Of a stretch of 64,000 bases of DNA, positions 19,401 to 23,110 are shown one piece after another. The stretch is from Bugulina stolonifera. Lineage: Eukaryota; Bryozoa; Gymnolaemata; Cheilostomatida; Bugulidae. Both the position numbers and the translations under genes were made by a program. The notes under the pieces were generated by a model. It did not search any database. It saw only the letters and a list, made by a program, of their open reading frames with translations, and was not told the DNA's origin. The first letter of the stretch is position 1, and every line of letters starts with the position of its first letter. The stretch spans positions 992,001 through 1,056,000 of the forward strand of contig OW285197.1 in the NCBI GenBank assembly GCA_935421135.1, written 5' to 3'.

Positions 19401-21888
19401 GACGACCCATCTGGTCCCAAGTCTGACCTTCAGACTATACAATGAAAGAGAGTAGTTCGACCTAGTAGGCGGTTCGCTAAGCGAATGACCTAGTAAAAGG
19501 AAGAGAAAGTCTCTGTATCAAGTATAGATGTGTCTTTATTGAAAGCCAAGTGTAGACTGAGACAATGAACAGTAAAACAGTGCCCTTTATATAGTATAAG
19601 GACTTCCGGCCGACGTGACGTCGGGAAAAGACGACGTGTGGTCGTCCGGAAGTTGCGCAACAAGATGGCCGCCGGAAGCCCGACGGCCGACCCAAAATAG
19701 GTCGGGTTCTACAAAAGTTGCTTATAATGGTCCAATTCATGTACAAAATGAATATCAATGGATTCTGAGAGGTCGGGCCTCTGTACATGGGTATAAAAGG
19801 CATTAAAAAGACTTAGTAACATTCATGTAAGTATATACAGTTATATAGTGGAACAATACATGAATAAGTAGTGAGTATGAGCACATGGAGACACGTATAT
19901 AGACAGTAATTAATGGTTTGGACATGCAATGCAGTTAAAGGTAAGTATACGAACACTAATTATGAGAATGTGAGTGTCAGATGAGTAGCGCTATAACAAC
20001 TACTGAGCACTTAAAGTGCGATGGAGCTTCGTCCGGGAGTTGGAGTCGTATACAAATGTCCTGTACCATCACAATAGTATAGGAGTAAAGTACAAGCAGA
20101 TATATACAATTATGTGCACACAAGAATGAGTGTCAGATGTAAGATACGATTTGGCGTACCATTACACGGTGGACTATTGACTACTTACTGTACTGTATTT
20201 ACAGCTGGAGACTCTGAGGATAGTGACATAAACCTCTACCTCATACCGATATGCGCTACAGTCGGTGGAGTGCTTGCTCTAGGGCTAATACTACTGACAG
20301 TCTGCTGTGTGGCCAATGGATGGTGTAAGCAGTGAGTAGAGTAATAGCAAATGTTCTTCTTTGCCACACGACATGTTGCCGTAGTATAAGGTAGAATATA
20401 GCACGGGCATTCAATGATTGACATGACCTTCGCTAGTTAGGCTATTGGGTGAGATATTCAACTTTCTATTCACTTCAAAGAGGGTAAAAGGAAAGAGGGA
20501 TCACTCAATGATAATATCCTGTCTCGCCAAATACACCTAATTTGGCGGTACCGACGTTCCGCGATCAGCTTCCCCCCCCCTCCCCCCATTTGCCTACTAA
20601 TATTTTGGATAGCTGTTCGACTGTAATCGATTAATTATATTTAGGATCCTGTATTGATATCTCGTTAGTGGAAATAGAGAGTTTATACGAGCCCGTTGTA
20701 GGGAAGCGCTTCTTATTGGTCCGTGGAACGACAATCATCATAACGGATTTGCATACAAGGTGTCACAACTCCTTACTTAATCCGTACCGCGTTTGGAGGC
20801 GGGAGGGAGACAGTTTTTGACCGGAGTGAAACATCTTTCCTTTTACGCTCTTTGTTCACTTGTTTATAAGTTATTCAACGTTTACAAAGTGCTTTGAGAT
20901 CTGTGGGCGTGGCTACAGATTAAGTACTACCATCACACTTGTGTTGCTAGACTCCCATGCTTCTACTCTCAGTTGCATTTCATTTAAATAATTAGTGTAC
21001 ATGTAGTACGTTTCAATTTATTATGCAAACCTTTGAATCTATTGCTCACCTACTTTGCATACTTGAATGTGATTGGCTACTTAACTTGCATACACAAATG
21101 TAATTGATTGTCTAACATTCAGCTGTAGAAGAAAAGAGGACATAAAATCTAGATCTTTGGCAGAGTTTCCCCTAGAGAGAGGTGCGGTGGGTATGTCAAT
21201 GTACTACCCAACTGACCGGGTGGCCTCGAGATTTAAAGAAGATGAATCATTGTTCAGGAATTCGACCACCAGTGTGGATGATGACAAAGTCACTGACCTA
21301 GATGATGTGGTTGTTACTTCTGGTGCCAATAATGCTGACAGTACAGAGGGGACAACTCCGTAAGTGGATCCCTAATTGGAATACTCGTGTTATACTTTCC
21401 TCCATTTCTAAACTACAATGTATTTTTGATGAGTTACAAATACATGCAATGTACAGTGCACCACTGCTACTATGTGACAGGCTTGGCATCGTAAAATATA
21501 GCCATTACGTGTCTCACATCTTGTAGTTGAGGTTTAGTCCGGCTCCAATGCAATTATTTGCCAACATGTGTTTAGAGGTTATCTTGTGGCGTCAAGTTAT
21601 CTCACACAATGCAATGGTCCATTGTGCAAATTGTAGCAGTTTCAAGGTATCTGTATATTATTTGTTTGCTGTCTAATACACAGATCTGGATATAAGCCTG
21701 AAGATAGAGAGGGTGGTGCCGTTTCAAATCCCACATATGCAACTCCTGCTATCAACCAAAGTGCAATGGATAGCACCACCAGTGCAAGTGTTGGGGACAC
21801 CACCAGTGCAAGTGTTGGGGACACCACCACCAGTGCAAGTGTTGGGGAAACCACCACCAGCGCCAGTGCTGGAAACACCACTGACTAA
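133..21888 (+). CDS. SEA/EGF/sushi single-pass receptor-like gene, 3' part (8 exons in window)
   Basis: Exons by splice signal and phase: 133-337, 13058-13215, 15600-15770, 15923-16105, 16230-16418, 20205-20331, 21123-21359, 21684-21888 (TAA). Every junction keeps the frame; the four internal junctions from 13215 to 20205 are phase 1, usual for shuffled extracellular modules. Exons 1-2 look like the two halves of a SEA domain, exon 3 is a six-cysteine EGF-like module, exons 4 and 5 are one sushi/CCP-like module each, exon 6 is a hydrophobic membrane segment, and exons 7-8 form a cytoplasmic tail with a basic juxtamembrane stretch and an NPTY motif. This predicts a cell-surface adhesion or recognition receptor; the ligand is unknown. 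The 12.7-kb first intron holds a whole Polinton, and the 3.8-kb intron before the membrane exon holds LTRs. The 5' end lies left of the window. Confidence 0.8.
350..490. repeat. Degenerate tandem repeat just downstream of the SEA exon donor
   Basis: About six copies of a roughly 20-23 bp unit around AGGGAGTGTAACAGCTTAT, starting about a dozen bases after the GTAAGT donor at 338. It lies within the intron. Confidence 0.75.
942..947. other. Target-site duplication CATGTA, left copy
   Basis: CATGTA directly precedes the terminal repeat at 948 and matches 12081-12086. The local sequence is a CATGTA-rich alternating stretch, so the exact edge could in principle shift, but termini and duplication agree. 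Confidence 0.85.
948..1603 (+). repeat. Polinton 1 left terminal inverted repeat
   Basis: It matches the reverse complement of 11419-12080 closely until the two diverge after GCCCGCCGC. In order it contains CCAAT-box motifs (ACCAATCA twice near 1000-1045, ATTGGTC near 1104), a run of CCG/CCA/CCT triplets (about 1160-1440), and a GC-rich non-repetitive inner part. The triplet run creates long open frames on both strands with Pro-, His/Arg-, Gly- and Ala/Val-only products, which are not genes. The very high GC content contrasts sharply with the AT-rich surroundings. Confidence 0.93.
990..1112. promoter_or_regulatory. CCAAT-box cluster in the terminal repeat
   Basis: Two copies of TTTCAACCAATCACA about 30 bp apart (from 999 and 1030), plus CTGATTGGTCG at about 1101, which is an inverted CCAAT box. 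They are conserved in all three terminal repeat copies of the window. They may be NF-Y-type promoter elements inside the terminal repeat; this role is inferred. Confidence 0.5.
1631..1638 (+). promoter_or_regulatory. TATA box of the structural gene block
   Basis: TATAAAAG lies 28 bp inside the inner edge of the left terminal repeat and 54 bp before the ATG at 1692. It is the obvious promoter for the rightward gene block. Confidence 0.75.
1692..3020 (+). CDS. Polinton ORF1: 442-residue protein with internal duplication and C-terminal coiled coil, function unknown
   Basis: First gene after the left terminal repeat, with an ATG preceded by AAAC. Residues 1 to about 190 are a mixed, probably globular region. 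Residues about 219-312 contain a tandem duplication: GELD-SKNGLE, RSPSPG and VRETSTGE each occur twice, from a roughly 141-bp DNA repeat at 2346 and 2487. Residues about 320-400 are a highly charged Glu/Lys/Arg coiled coil. The end is acidic. I do not recognise the family; its position before the ATPase suggests a structural or virion-associated role. An AATAAA overlaps the stop codon (about 3016-3021). Confidence 0.85.
   Translation: MSFLTKGAAGRYVLLKEVLPKSVWDYMIKSNIEETNSPWMWYWVDRLAHNSLVVELAIYFRTLSLSMNIPFKIGEEKLRKMALCYEDLTGARSRFSSMVETKNASVSSPLLLLRNAELSTWCRVEVEKIIEDRNWDETGVGAEATFNTHFLLYLDNEPGGEGSKNELYHRVLNILKDGARRCRFEDGKEKSRAKRSYNEESIPGLILSRGNTLYAGRLFGELDPSKNGLEVIRSPSPGDARLEVRETSTGETNQVMIEEVEMCDIGELDSSKNGLEEIRSPSPGEARVEVRETSTGENNQIMIEEQTHVETKEEVEMCDKREQEIRKIEQELALKKVELAGALGWKEALEMQQRIDARKERRTNRIAFLEKKLTEERMEKERLMMEIERLQKEEEEEKMDSVSIIDHIIPHLANKLDDNDAKAEGEDSKLPQWVPTGESNDE
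3061..3468 (+). CDS. Polinton ORF2: small single-span membrane protein overlapping the ATPase gene
   Basis: A 135-codon frame with an ATG start, 40 bp after ORF1. The first 55 residues are acidic and soluble, then a basic KRKK stop-transfer-like cluster precedes a hydrophobic segment (about residues 57-75). The remainder is polar and ends inside the ATPase gene in another frame (98-bp overlap). It could be a virion membrane or minor protein, or the overlapping tail may be spurious. I do not recognise it. The membrane segment, good spacing and overlap argue for a real gene in a compact viral genome. Confidence 0.6.
   Translation: MSKQEVVCRNENYEDVADGLLDEVVAISAEEGREQIGERSNKRKKFTFHIIIILFILSCSSLSPSVYTYLSDREPPNGKDKGVLKQGHFLKTNTTLLATQLDQHASTPRNRSSLAESLHSSSLWSNREWKNGTTI
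3371..4030 (+). CDS. FtsK/HerA-type DNA packaging ATPase (A32-like)
   Basis: 219 residues. Walker A is GPTGSGKT at 21-28 and Walker B is WLIIDDLM at 88-95, with an arginine-rich middle and a following FFLLQN strand as in A32-like genome-packaging ATPases of Polintons, adintoviruses and related viruses with double-jelly-roll capsids. In those viruses the enzyme pumps DNA into preformed capsids. Motifs are intact and the length is normal for the family. The start at 3371 leaves about 20 residues before Walker A, as usual. The neighbouring integrase and capsid genes support the assignment. Confidence 0.93.
   Translation: MRPHQEIDLRLQSPFTALVCGPTGSGKTELLFSLIKRVDEIASPTPVEIIYCYGVWQRRFEDYKDKVRFHSGLIDVEMDIERDGKNRWLIIDDLMGEVGGKETTNAIFTKFSHHLNISVFFLLQNLFPKDNRTVSINSQYFFLFKNPRDGMSVTNLAKQAFPQSTRAVQEAFSDATRKPHSFLFLNLRQETPEWARLIGNFASEHSPMTVYIPNTLEYK
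4096..4461 (+). CDS. Small basic Polinton protein with glycine/leucine-rich hydrophobic C-terminus
   Basis: 121 residues from the first ATG (4096); the frame is open upstream but only with non-ATG codons. It has a basic, helix-prone N-terminal two thirds with several Arg-Arg pairs. After RGG it ends in a short hydrophobic stretch (FLGLLLKPLASLLGGVLGGL) and GGGRR. Small proteins of this build occur between the ATPase and integrase genes of many Polintons and are sometimes compared with adenovirus core or membrane-active proteins. A precise function cannot be assigned. The stop at 4461 is one base before the next ATG. Confidence 0.75.
   Translation: MRYINSPEYSPRLRRNALSIYALTKASATIRDSTIAEANKDLILALVECARNVLLGNVHLTTAQLNSLRRHRRAIEDLTNSRTSVRQKKLILQRGGFLGLLLKPLASLLGGVLGGLGGGRR
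4463..5032 (+). CDS. Charged Polinton protein, function unknown
   Basis: 189 residues from the ATG at 4463, one base after the preceding stop. It begins KFSKKYLLMDKHTYESM, followed by a low-complexity linker and a helical region (about residues 55-85: LKNSDTDIYSQLEQ, NKFLKELERS). The C-terminal half is a Glu/Arg/Lys-rich coil and then a basic Ser/Arg/Pro tail. The hydrophobic N-terminal strand followed by a helical hairpin is reminiscent of unnamed proteins found next to the integrase in other Polintons. The last 13 bp overlap the integrase start. Confidence 0.7.
   Translation: MSLKFSKKYLLMDKHTYESMNSRNNKKEGEHLPSLSTNGDLLLAEKSRKDVISNLKNSDTDIYSQLEQHAHKMNKFLKELERSRHPQQELYNTLEGINTRFNEMHTWRQREEEAQERGREKKRDDEKRRSGSRSPLPHPYRRETKPERSEAGARWSGKGDNRSPIKTRSRRKLPKTPLASDSKTERWMI
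5020..6090 (+). CDS. Polinton integrase (DD35E, rve fold) with C-terminal chromodomain
   Basis: 356 residues. A short N-terminal region lacks an HHCC zinc finger. The catalytic core has Asp77 in QADLVD, Asp137 in QTDKGKEF and Glu172 in VERFNRTL; the 35-residue spacing is the retroviral-type DD35E triad. A beta-rich C-terminal region follows, and the protein ends in a chromodomain (about 313-356: FRVEKVIRKR, FVKWSGYPSSFNSWI). Polinton integrases join element ends to target DNA with a 6-bp stagger, matching the CATGTA duplication here. The chromodomain may guide target choice through histone marks. All catalytic residues are intact. Confidence 0.96.
   Translation: MDDIDEGLRDIYFSPPQPPSFGGKRKLVLASPPGINENDVEKWLRSQDAYTLHRPIRMKFTRRKTFVSGIGEHLQADLVDVRVHKDSNDGVTFLLTCIDAFSRKAWVFPLHSKSGLEVSNALISLFENESFKQIQTDKGKEFLNRRVSEVLKKYGVSHFTSENEIIKAALVERFNRTLRGKIHRLLTYRGDGRYLEDVEDLVQGYNNSFNRSIGMKPIEVDYDNQEEVWVRLNEFSPKRWLKKTRVKYSPGDHVRISMARSSFERGFTPNWSTEIFTIKAVKAHTSPPVYTLEDLNKEGVDGTFYAQELQHVNLPEIFRVEKVIRKRRRRGKEESFVKWSGYPSSFNSWIDSSQFV
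6102..6109 (+). promoter_or_regulatory. TATA-like box before the minor capsid gene
   Basis: GTATAAAT lies about 40 bp upstream of the ATG at 6145, in the short gap after the integrase stop. Confidence 0.5.
6145..6891 (+). CDS. Minor capsid (penton-like) protein candidate
   Basis: 248 residues. The start (FNVTLTSN, then THFITKL-type strands and WEVGLLDIQYPASW) is the recognisable N-terminal signature of the conserved Polinton protein regarded as the single-jelly-roll minor capsid or penton protein. Strand-rich sequence continues to the end. Its place directly before the pVI-like and major capsid genes agrees with a capsomer role at five-fold vertices. The general family match is strong; the penton role is taken from the family, not seen directly. 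Confidence 0.8.
   Translation: MAFNVTLTSNVRIGGSDTNTNAHFITKLAKTLKLHSSQWEVGLLDIQYPASWRNVEDGYVVVTNTKDGVKRKCEIRSGRYASMGELVSEINRILINYDLEKVVSFYYDSLRNETFLMLREQEHSVMMSRDVAWVLGFEPDVEYAAEINRSQNPPDINAGFTSLYVYSSVVSPRHVGDSLVPLLRTVPITESERNSTVFFEFSNVQYSPVSNTSTDLIEVDIRRDDGERVSFRSGKVVLMVRFRPRGEK
6893..7303 (+). CDS. pVI/pX-like virion protein (small, amphipathic, basic tail)
   Basis: 136 residues from the ATG at 6893, one base after the previous stop; the frame extends slightly upstream without an ATG. Tyr/Glu-rich N-terminus, then YRGKPIMTGNGIGSLFSGLA starting a glycine/alanine/leucine amphipathic segment (about residues 45-85), and a basic tail (KKKRKGRK). This is the layout of the Polinton/adintovirus protein compared with adenovirus pVI and pX, which link capsid and core and disturb membranes. 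The role is by family analogy. Confidence 0.78.
   Translation: MAPRIVPYFPDESGEMYEDYYANQVGEGMSVYRGKPIMTGNGIGSLFSGLARGVLPMLKNGAKTIGKKLLTTGASVLGDVIKGENFKSSAAKRFREAGGDLLGDVEDELREPPAKRARVSQKSTKKKRKGRKTVFD
7312..7324 (+). promoter_or_regulatory. TATA-like box before the major capsid gene
   Basis: ATAAATATATAAT about 90 bp upstream of the ATG at 7409, in the only sizeable gap (105 bp) of the structural gene block. A separate late promoter for the capsid gene is plausible. Confidence 0.5.
7409..8755 (+). CDS. Major capsid protein, double jelly-roll (hexon-like)
   Basis: 448 residues. Near the N-terminus is SFDLFATPPTHTSV followed by GEWVPLAPV, then NFMHSLFSSATVQLAGQDVE and the tyrosine/arginine-rich HRAYVENLLNYGKD; these are hallmark segments of Polinton and adintovirus major capsid proteins. 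The strand-rich remainder fits two jelly rolls, and the end (VFVGLVNH further in, LFVYEEKD near the end) is typical. It would form trimeric capsomers of an icosahedral shell. The frame is intact and of normal length. It is followed after 5 bp by the protease gene. Confidence 0.93.
   Translation: MSVTHRAISLSKVSEDSPDTVDSSFDLFATPPTHTSVLRGEWVPLAPVTDSPDGTIEFNIPPADELYTDLSRSYLHTTVKVSKADGSVLPAEEQLKVVPGDNFMHSLFSSATVQLAGQDVEYEPNYGHRAYVENLLNYGKDAKSTYMKVGSGWMEDEGTGEDYDGIPPEVVEKRKKLIATSKEMSFYGRPRLSMFSQGRLIPPGVRSRLTLQRAIPQMALLAETDNPAGGAKISITKTELWIRRVQANPALQKAQMDVWVVQQESIKLPIDRIKTHFHVIPAGHQSVRVNFDRAGQKPNRVFVGLVNHTAKSGTYKQNPFKFGHNNLSSLELLIDGTPVTRRYEPNFASGKFAREFMNLFTVTNTSDADTGNEISPSKYKSCAALYAFDISGDLCDDNFHLLSNGSLSINLAFANQTQNTLGLFVYEEKDDIIYLNANHEVSMVAGMM
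8761..9288 (+). CDS. Adenain-type maturation cysteine protease
   Basis: 175 residues. The catalytic set can be read off in order: His52 in GEHWIS, Asp67 in EYFDSYG, Gln98 in CLQEEST and Cys105 in NVCGDYC. The Gln-to-Cys spacing of 7 is that of adenovirus protease and the Ulp1 family. In Polintons the enzyme cleaves capsid precursors during maturation. It begins 5 bp after the capsid stop, presumably on a shared transcript. An AATAAA at 9448-9453 follows about 160 bp downstream. Confidence 0.94.
   Translation: MDTFSISNILSDDKLSSTSFRGVMPRDHFLDSFSPSGSFVFNTQTSEKSGEHWISVFSNGKEIEYFDSYGLPPSIYPDVGKMLQQWGIPIVWNGECLQEESTNVCGDYCILFCLLRARGWSMEGIITRLSRVEGRVRDHSIRAILQRLYYNKRNNTFPLTTHVNNIMLFSPFHFD
9448..9453 (+). 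terminator. Polyadenylation signal after the structural gene block
   Basis: AATAAA about 160 bp after the protease stop, in a T-rich region. It is in the same orientation as the host receptor gene, so it could also truncate host transcripts crossing the intron. Confidence 0.5.
9489..10302 (-). pseudogene. Leftward Polinton gene, 5' part, broken by a hAT-like MITE; product unknown
   Basis: A minus-strand ATG at 10302-10300 opens an acidic frame (MDTDNIVQNQEELF) that runs to the MITE boundary at 10181. Coding-like GC-rich sequence continues beyond the MITE (about 9500-9640). A TATA box lies about 85 bp upstream of the ATG. The gene is interrupted by the 533-bp insertion and there is no room for a long product before the protease gene, so it is probably a remnant. 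I do not recognise the product and have not reconstructed it. Confidence 0.5.
9648..10180. mobile_element. hAT-like MITE inserted in Polinton 1
   Basis: 533 bp with termini TAGGCCTGCAACGAT and the exact inverse ATCGTTGCAGGCCTA. It is flanked by a perfect 8-bp duplication GCATCCAC (9640-9647 and 10181-10188). The 8-bp duplication and terminal sequence fit the hAT superfamily. No transposase frame is present. Further TCGATT/AATCGA-rich subterminal repeats lie inside both ends. Confidence 0.9.
10384..10392 (-). promoter_or_regulatory. TATA box of the leftward Polinton 1 gene
   Basis: Minus-strand GTATAAAGG about 85 bp upstream of the ATG at 10302. It faces away from the TATA-like box at 10710 across the minisatellite. 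Confidence 0.55.
10433..10672. repeat. CATCGGG-type minisatellite between divergent promoters (element 1)
   Basis: About ten imperfect copies built of CCCGATG(T/C)GAATCCGAAGC blocks. The right end turns into inverted copies (from 10633, CATCGGGATGCATCGGGAG), so it can fold back on itself. It lies between a leftward TATA box (10384-10392) and a rightward one (10710-10717). Element 2 has a related array in the same place. Confidence 0.85.
10710..10717 (+). promoter_or_regulatory. TATA-like box of a lost rightward gene (element 1)
   Basis: TATTTAAG to the right of the minisatellite, followed by an untranslated-leader-like stretch and an ATG at about 10818 that meets a stop after six codons, next to a GGTTAGT donor-like site. 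The gene it served appears deleted. Confidence 0.4.
10930..11350. repeat. AT-rich subterminal block of Polinton 1 with repeated AATAAA (inverse) motifs
   Basis: The reverse complement of this block matches 57480-57920 of element 2 nearly base for base. It consists of degenerate modules of TTAAGTCAGCAT, TTAAATAAACTTTTCACAAT and GAATAAATAAAAG. No gene is seen. The AATAAA motifs point inward from the terminal repeat. Confidence 0.8.
11419..12080 (-). repeat. Polinton 1 right terminal inverted repeat
   Basis: Inverted copy of 948-1603. The two arms differ mainly in the length of the triplet tract (662 against 656 bp), as expected from slippage. The same repeat recurs at 56770-57409, marking a second element of the same family. 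Confidence 0.93.
12081..12086. other. Target-site duplication CATGTA, right copy
   Basis: Right-hand copy of the 6-bp duplication, directly after the terminal repeat ends at 12080. Confidence 0.85.
13058..13215 (+). CDS. Receptor exon: second half of SEA-like domain
   Basis: The acceptor is ATGACAG and the donor is GCAT|GTAAGT. The phase-2 start joins in frame to the exon ending at 337, 12.7 kb upstream. Residues GVEYNVLLDSGTPL then an amphipathic stretch ending FYLQVNDLKMNFN fit the C-terminal strand and helix of a SEA module. A GSxxV-type autoproteolysis site is not evident at the join. Confidence 0.65.
14050..14860 (-). pseudogene. LINE reverse transcriptase 3' fragment (degenerate)
   Basis: Minus-strand frame 14854-14519 encodes a recognisable end of a LINE reverse transcriptase domain: NSAKTDVITI, then SSKIKYLGVILDSRLNFKSH and a basic thumb-like helix. 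Further down the same strand, in other frames, SRENFRFAIASFGAERFNVL and LPNHIK resemble the usual C-terminal segment of such ORF2 proteins. Stops and frameshifts interrupt it, and no 5' part is present. It lies antisense in a host intron and abuts LTR copy A. Confidence 0.75.
14862..15436 (-). mobile_element. Solo LTR, family 1, copy A
   Basis: On the minus strand it starts TGTATATAG and ends ATTACA, contains TATATAAAGG (about 15182-15191) and CAATAAAGACAC (about 15131-15142): the promoter and polyadenylation signal of an LTR. No internal region or coding sequence accompanies it. A matching 5-bp target duplication is not apparent. Confidence 0.75.
15600..15770 (+). CDS. Receptor exon: EGF-like module
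   Basis: A phase 1-1 exon with acceptor TTTATAG and a weak donor GCAG|GTGAAA. It has six cysteines: Cys, DCGPNGNC, then LCECD and RC near the end. This matches an EGF-like module. Because the exon is symmetrical in phase, it could be skipped without changing the frame. Confidence 0.7.
15923..16105 (+). CDS. Receptor exon: sushi/CCP-like module 1
   Basis: A phase 1-1 exon of 183 bp. It begins VCSQPPAA and continues with VVYTCPQGY and a final tryptophan before the last cysteine (GAWTFNYCLPFC). The Cys-Pro-Pro start, YxCxxGY and late Trp are the hallmarks of a sushi (complement control protein) module, though with extra cysteines. Confidence 0.75.
16230..16418 (+). CDS. Receptor exon: sushi/CCP-like module 2
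   Basis: A phase 1-1 exon of 189 bp and a clear paralogue of the exon at 15923: VCSQPPSAPNGDY, VVYSCKKGY, ATCENGVWKYSTC. An in-frame alternative acceptor 3 nt upstream (16226) would add one residue. The two sushi exons look like a tandem exon duplication. Confidence 0.78.
16750..17010 (-). mobile_element. Diverged LTR-like fragment
   Basis: It contains CTTTATTAGAGC (inverse polyadenylation signal), GC-rich CCGGTAAAACGCCCG stretches and a GGTCGGCC motif shared in style with the family 1 LTRs, but cannot be aligned to them throughout. It is within the 3.8-kb host intron. Confidence 0.4.
18694..19262 (-). mobile_element. Solo LTR, family 1, copy B
   Basis: Near-identical to copy A (starts TGTAATGGTTTCTGTG on the plus strand, ends in TATATACA). 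It is separated by only four bases (ATAG) from copy C in the same orientation. Confidence 0.8.
19267..19839 (-). mobile_element. Solo LTR, family 1, copy C (tandem with copy B)
   Basis: Same family and orientation as copy B, beginning four bases after it ends. No internal region lies between them. Confidence 0.8.
20205..20331 (+). CDS. Receptor exon: transmembrane segment
   Basis: The acceptor is TATTTACAG; the donor AAGCA|GTGAGT (phase 2) is required to stay in frame with the next exon. It encodes an acidic linker, then a hydrophobic run starting LYLIPICATVGGVLALGLIL and ending in cysteines, then WCK. This is a single membrane span with a cysteine-rich cytoplasmic edge that could be palmitoylated. 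Confidence 0.8.
21123..21888 (+). CDS. Receptor cytoplasmic tail exons with NPTY motif and 8-residue repeats
   Basis: Exons 21123-21359 and 21684-21888 (phase 2 junction). The tail starts with basic CRRKEDIK, has tyrosines in MSMYYPTD and SGYKPED, and an NPTY motif of the type bound by PTB-domain adaptors or used for endocytosis. The last exon ends with four to five copies of an eight-residue unit near TTSASVGD, encoded by a 24-bp tandem repeat (about 21770-21875), then TAA at 21886-21888. Confidence 0.75.
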
Positions 21889-23110
21889 TTACATCTTGTA
21901 TACAGGCTATAATTTGCCAACAATACTGCTAGATGAGGTGTGGTCAATGATGTCATAATGCAATGTCATATTTGATTAACCAATCATATGTTGAGTAGAC
22001 AAACTGTTCCAGAGTCTTACCCAGGTTCTTACATACCATTTACTCTGCTGGTCTTAGACTGAGACACTGATTGGTTCATACATAATGGCAGCAAATATTA
22101 CATGTACTGACTCATACATGTGTTCCTGTTCTTATATTAATCCAGTTTGTACTATTTTTGTATTTGCTCGCACTAACTTACTATGCAACATCCTTTTCTA
22201 TATATCACATACTCACTAGGTATTATCCGGGTGTAAATTTTATGTACAATTACATGTACATGCATTATTATTTTTCAGAATTCAGAAATTGTCTTCTCTT
22301 ATATTTGATTGTATAAAATACTAATTACCTTTACTATATTATATTCTGTAGACAGCCAATGGTTCCTTTTACCAGTCCATTTTAATACTAATGTTTCTGC
22401 TTCTTTTGCTCTAGTATTCTGAACAATAGTGCATATTTTTATTTCTATAAACGTTAAAGTTATGCTCACTCTCTCATTCATTTGCCAAGTTGTAGTTTCA
22501 TAGTCTAGAAGATAACTTGTAAGAAATATAATGCATTTTATCACATACCAATATACAGCTTATTTATTCTCATACAAGAATCAATTAGGCTGCTGTTATC
22601 CATATTTAACTATTTAATAGAAATAATAATATTCTACCCATTGCATCAATCTGCCAATACTCTACGTGACTACATGTATGTGCAGACTTTATATCTACGC
22701 TTGTAAAGTGTTATATATACAGTGTATATGTATGTATTGTATAATAATAGTGTGTATAATAACAGTATCTCATGGGATTGTAACAGATCATGTCACACTG
22801 TAAAAAGTGATAGTACAAGGGTGAAACTATAATAATAATTATAATAATAATAGAATATATGCATAATGATAGTATTCGATGAACAAGTAGTAATTCAGGT
22901 GTAGGAGTGGATAACTCTGACATGGTTCTGCTTCTCCACTAGAGCAGAAGCTAGTTAAGTTGTCTTCTCTATTTATTCACATAATAGAAGCTATTATAAT
23001 TATTGCATGATGAACAACAATATCCAAGTAAATCGGTCCCCATACACCATAGCAACTTCAGTACAGACACATCAGCTGCTCTGCTCATGTCGTCCAAGAA
23101 CTGGATGACA
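21889..23110. other. Convergent intergenic region between the two receptor genes
   Basis: An AT-rich 1.2-kb gap between the stop codons of the plus-strand receptor (21888) and the minus-strand receptor (23111). Apart from an AATAAA for the minus-strand gene, it holds no gene I can support; the open frames are short and lack codon bias. Confidence 0.7.
22972..22977 (-). terminator. Polyadenylation signal of the FReD receptor gene
   Basis: Minus-strand AATAAA 134 bp downstream of the stop codon at 23111. Confidence 0.5.

Noticed and set aside
15213..19806. Identical 63-codon frames in two places, and frames of about 108-115 residues on the other strand
   Set aside because: They lie within copies A-C of the LTR, across promoter and leader; non-coding.
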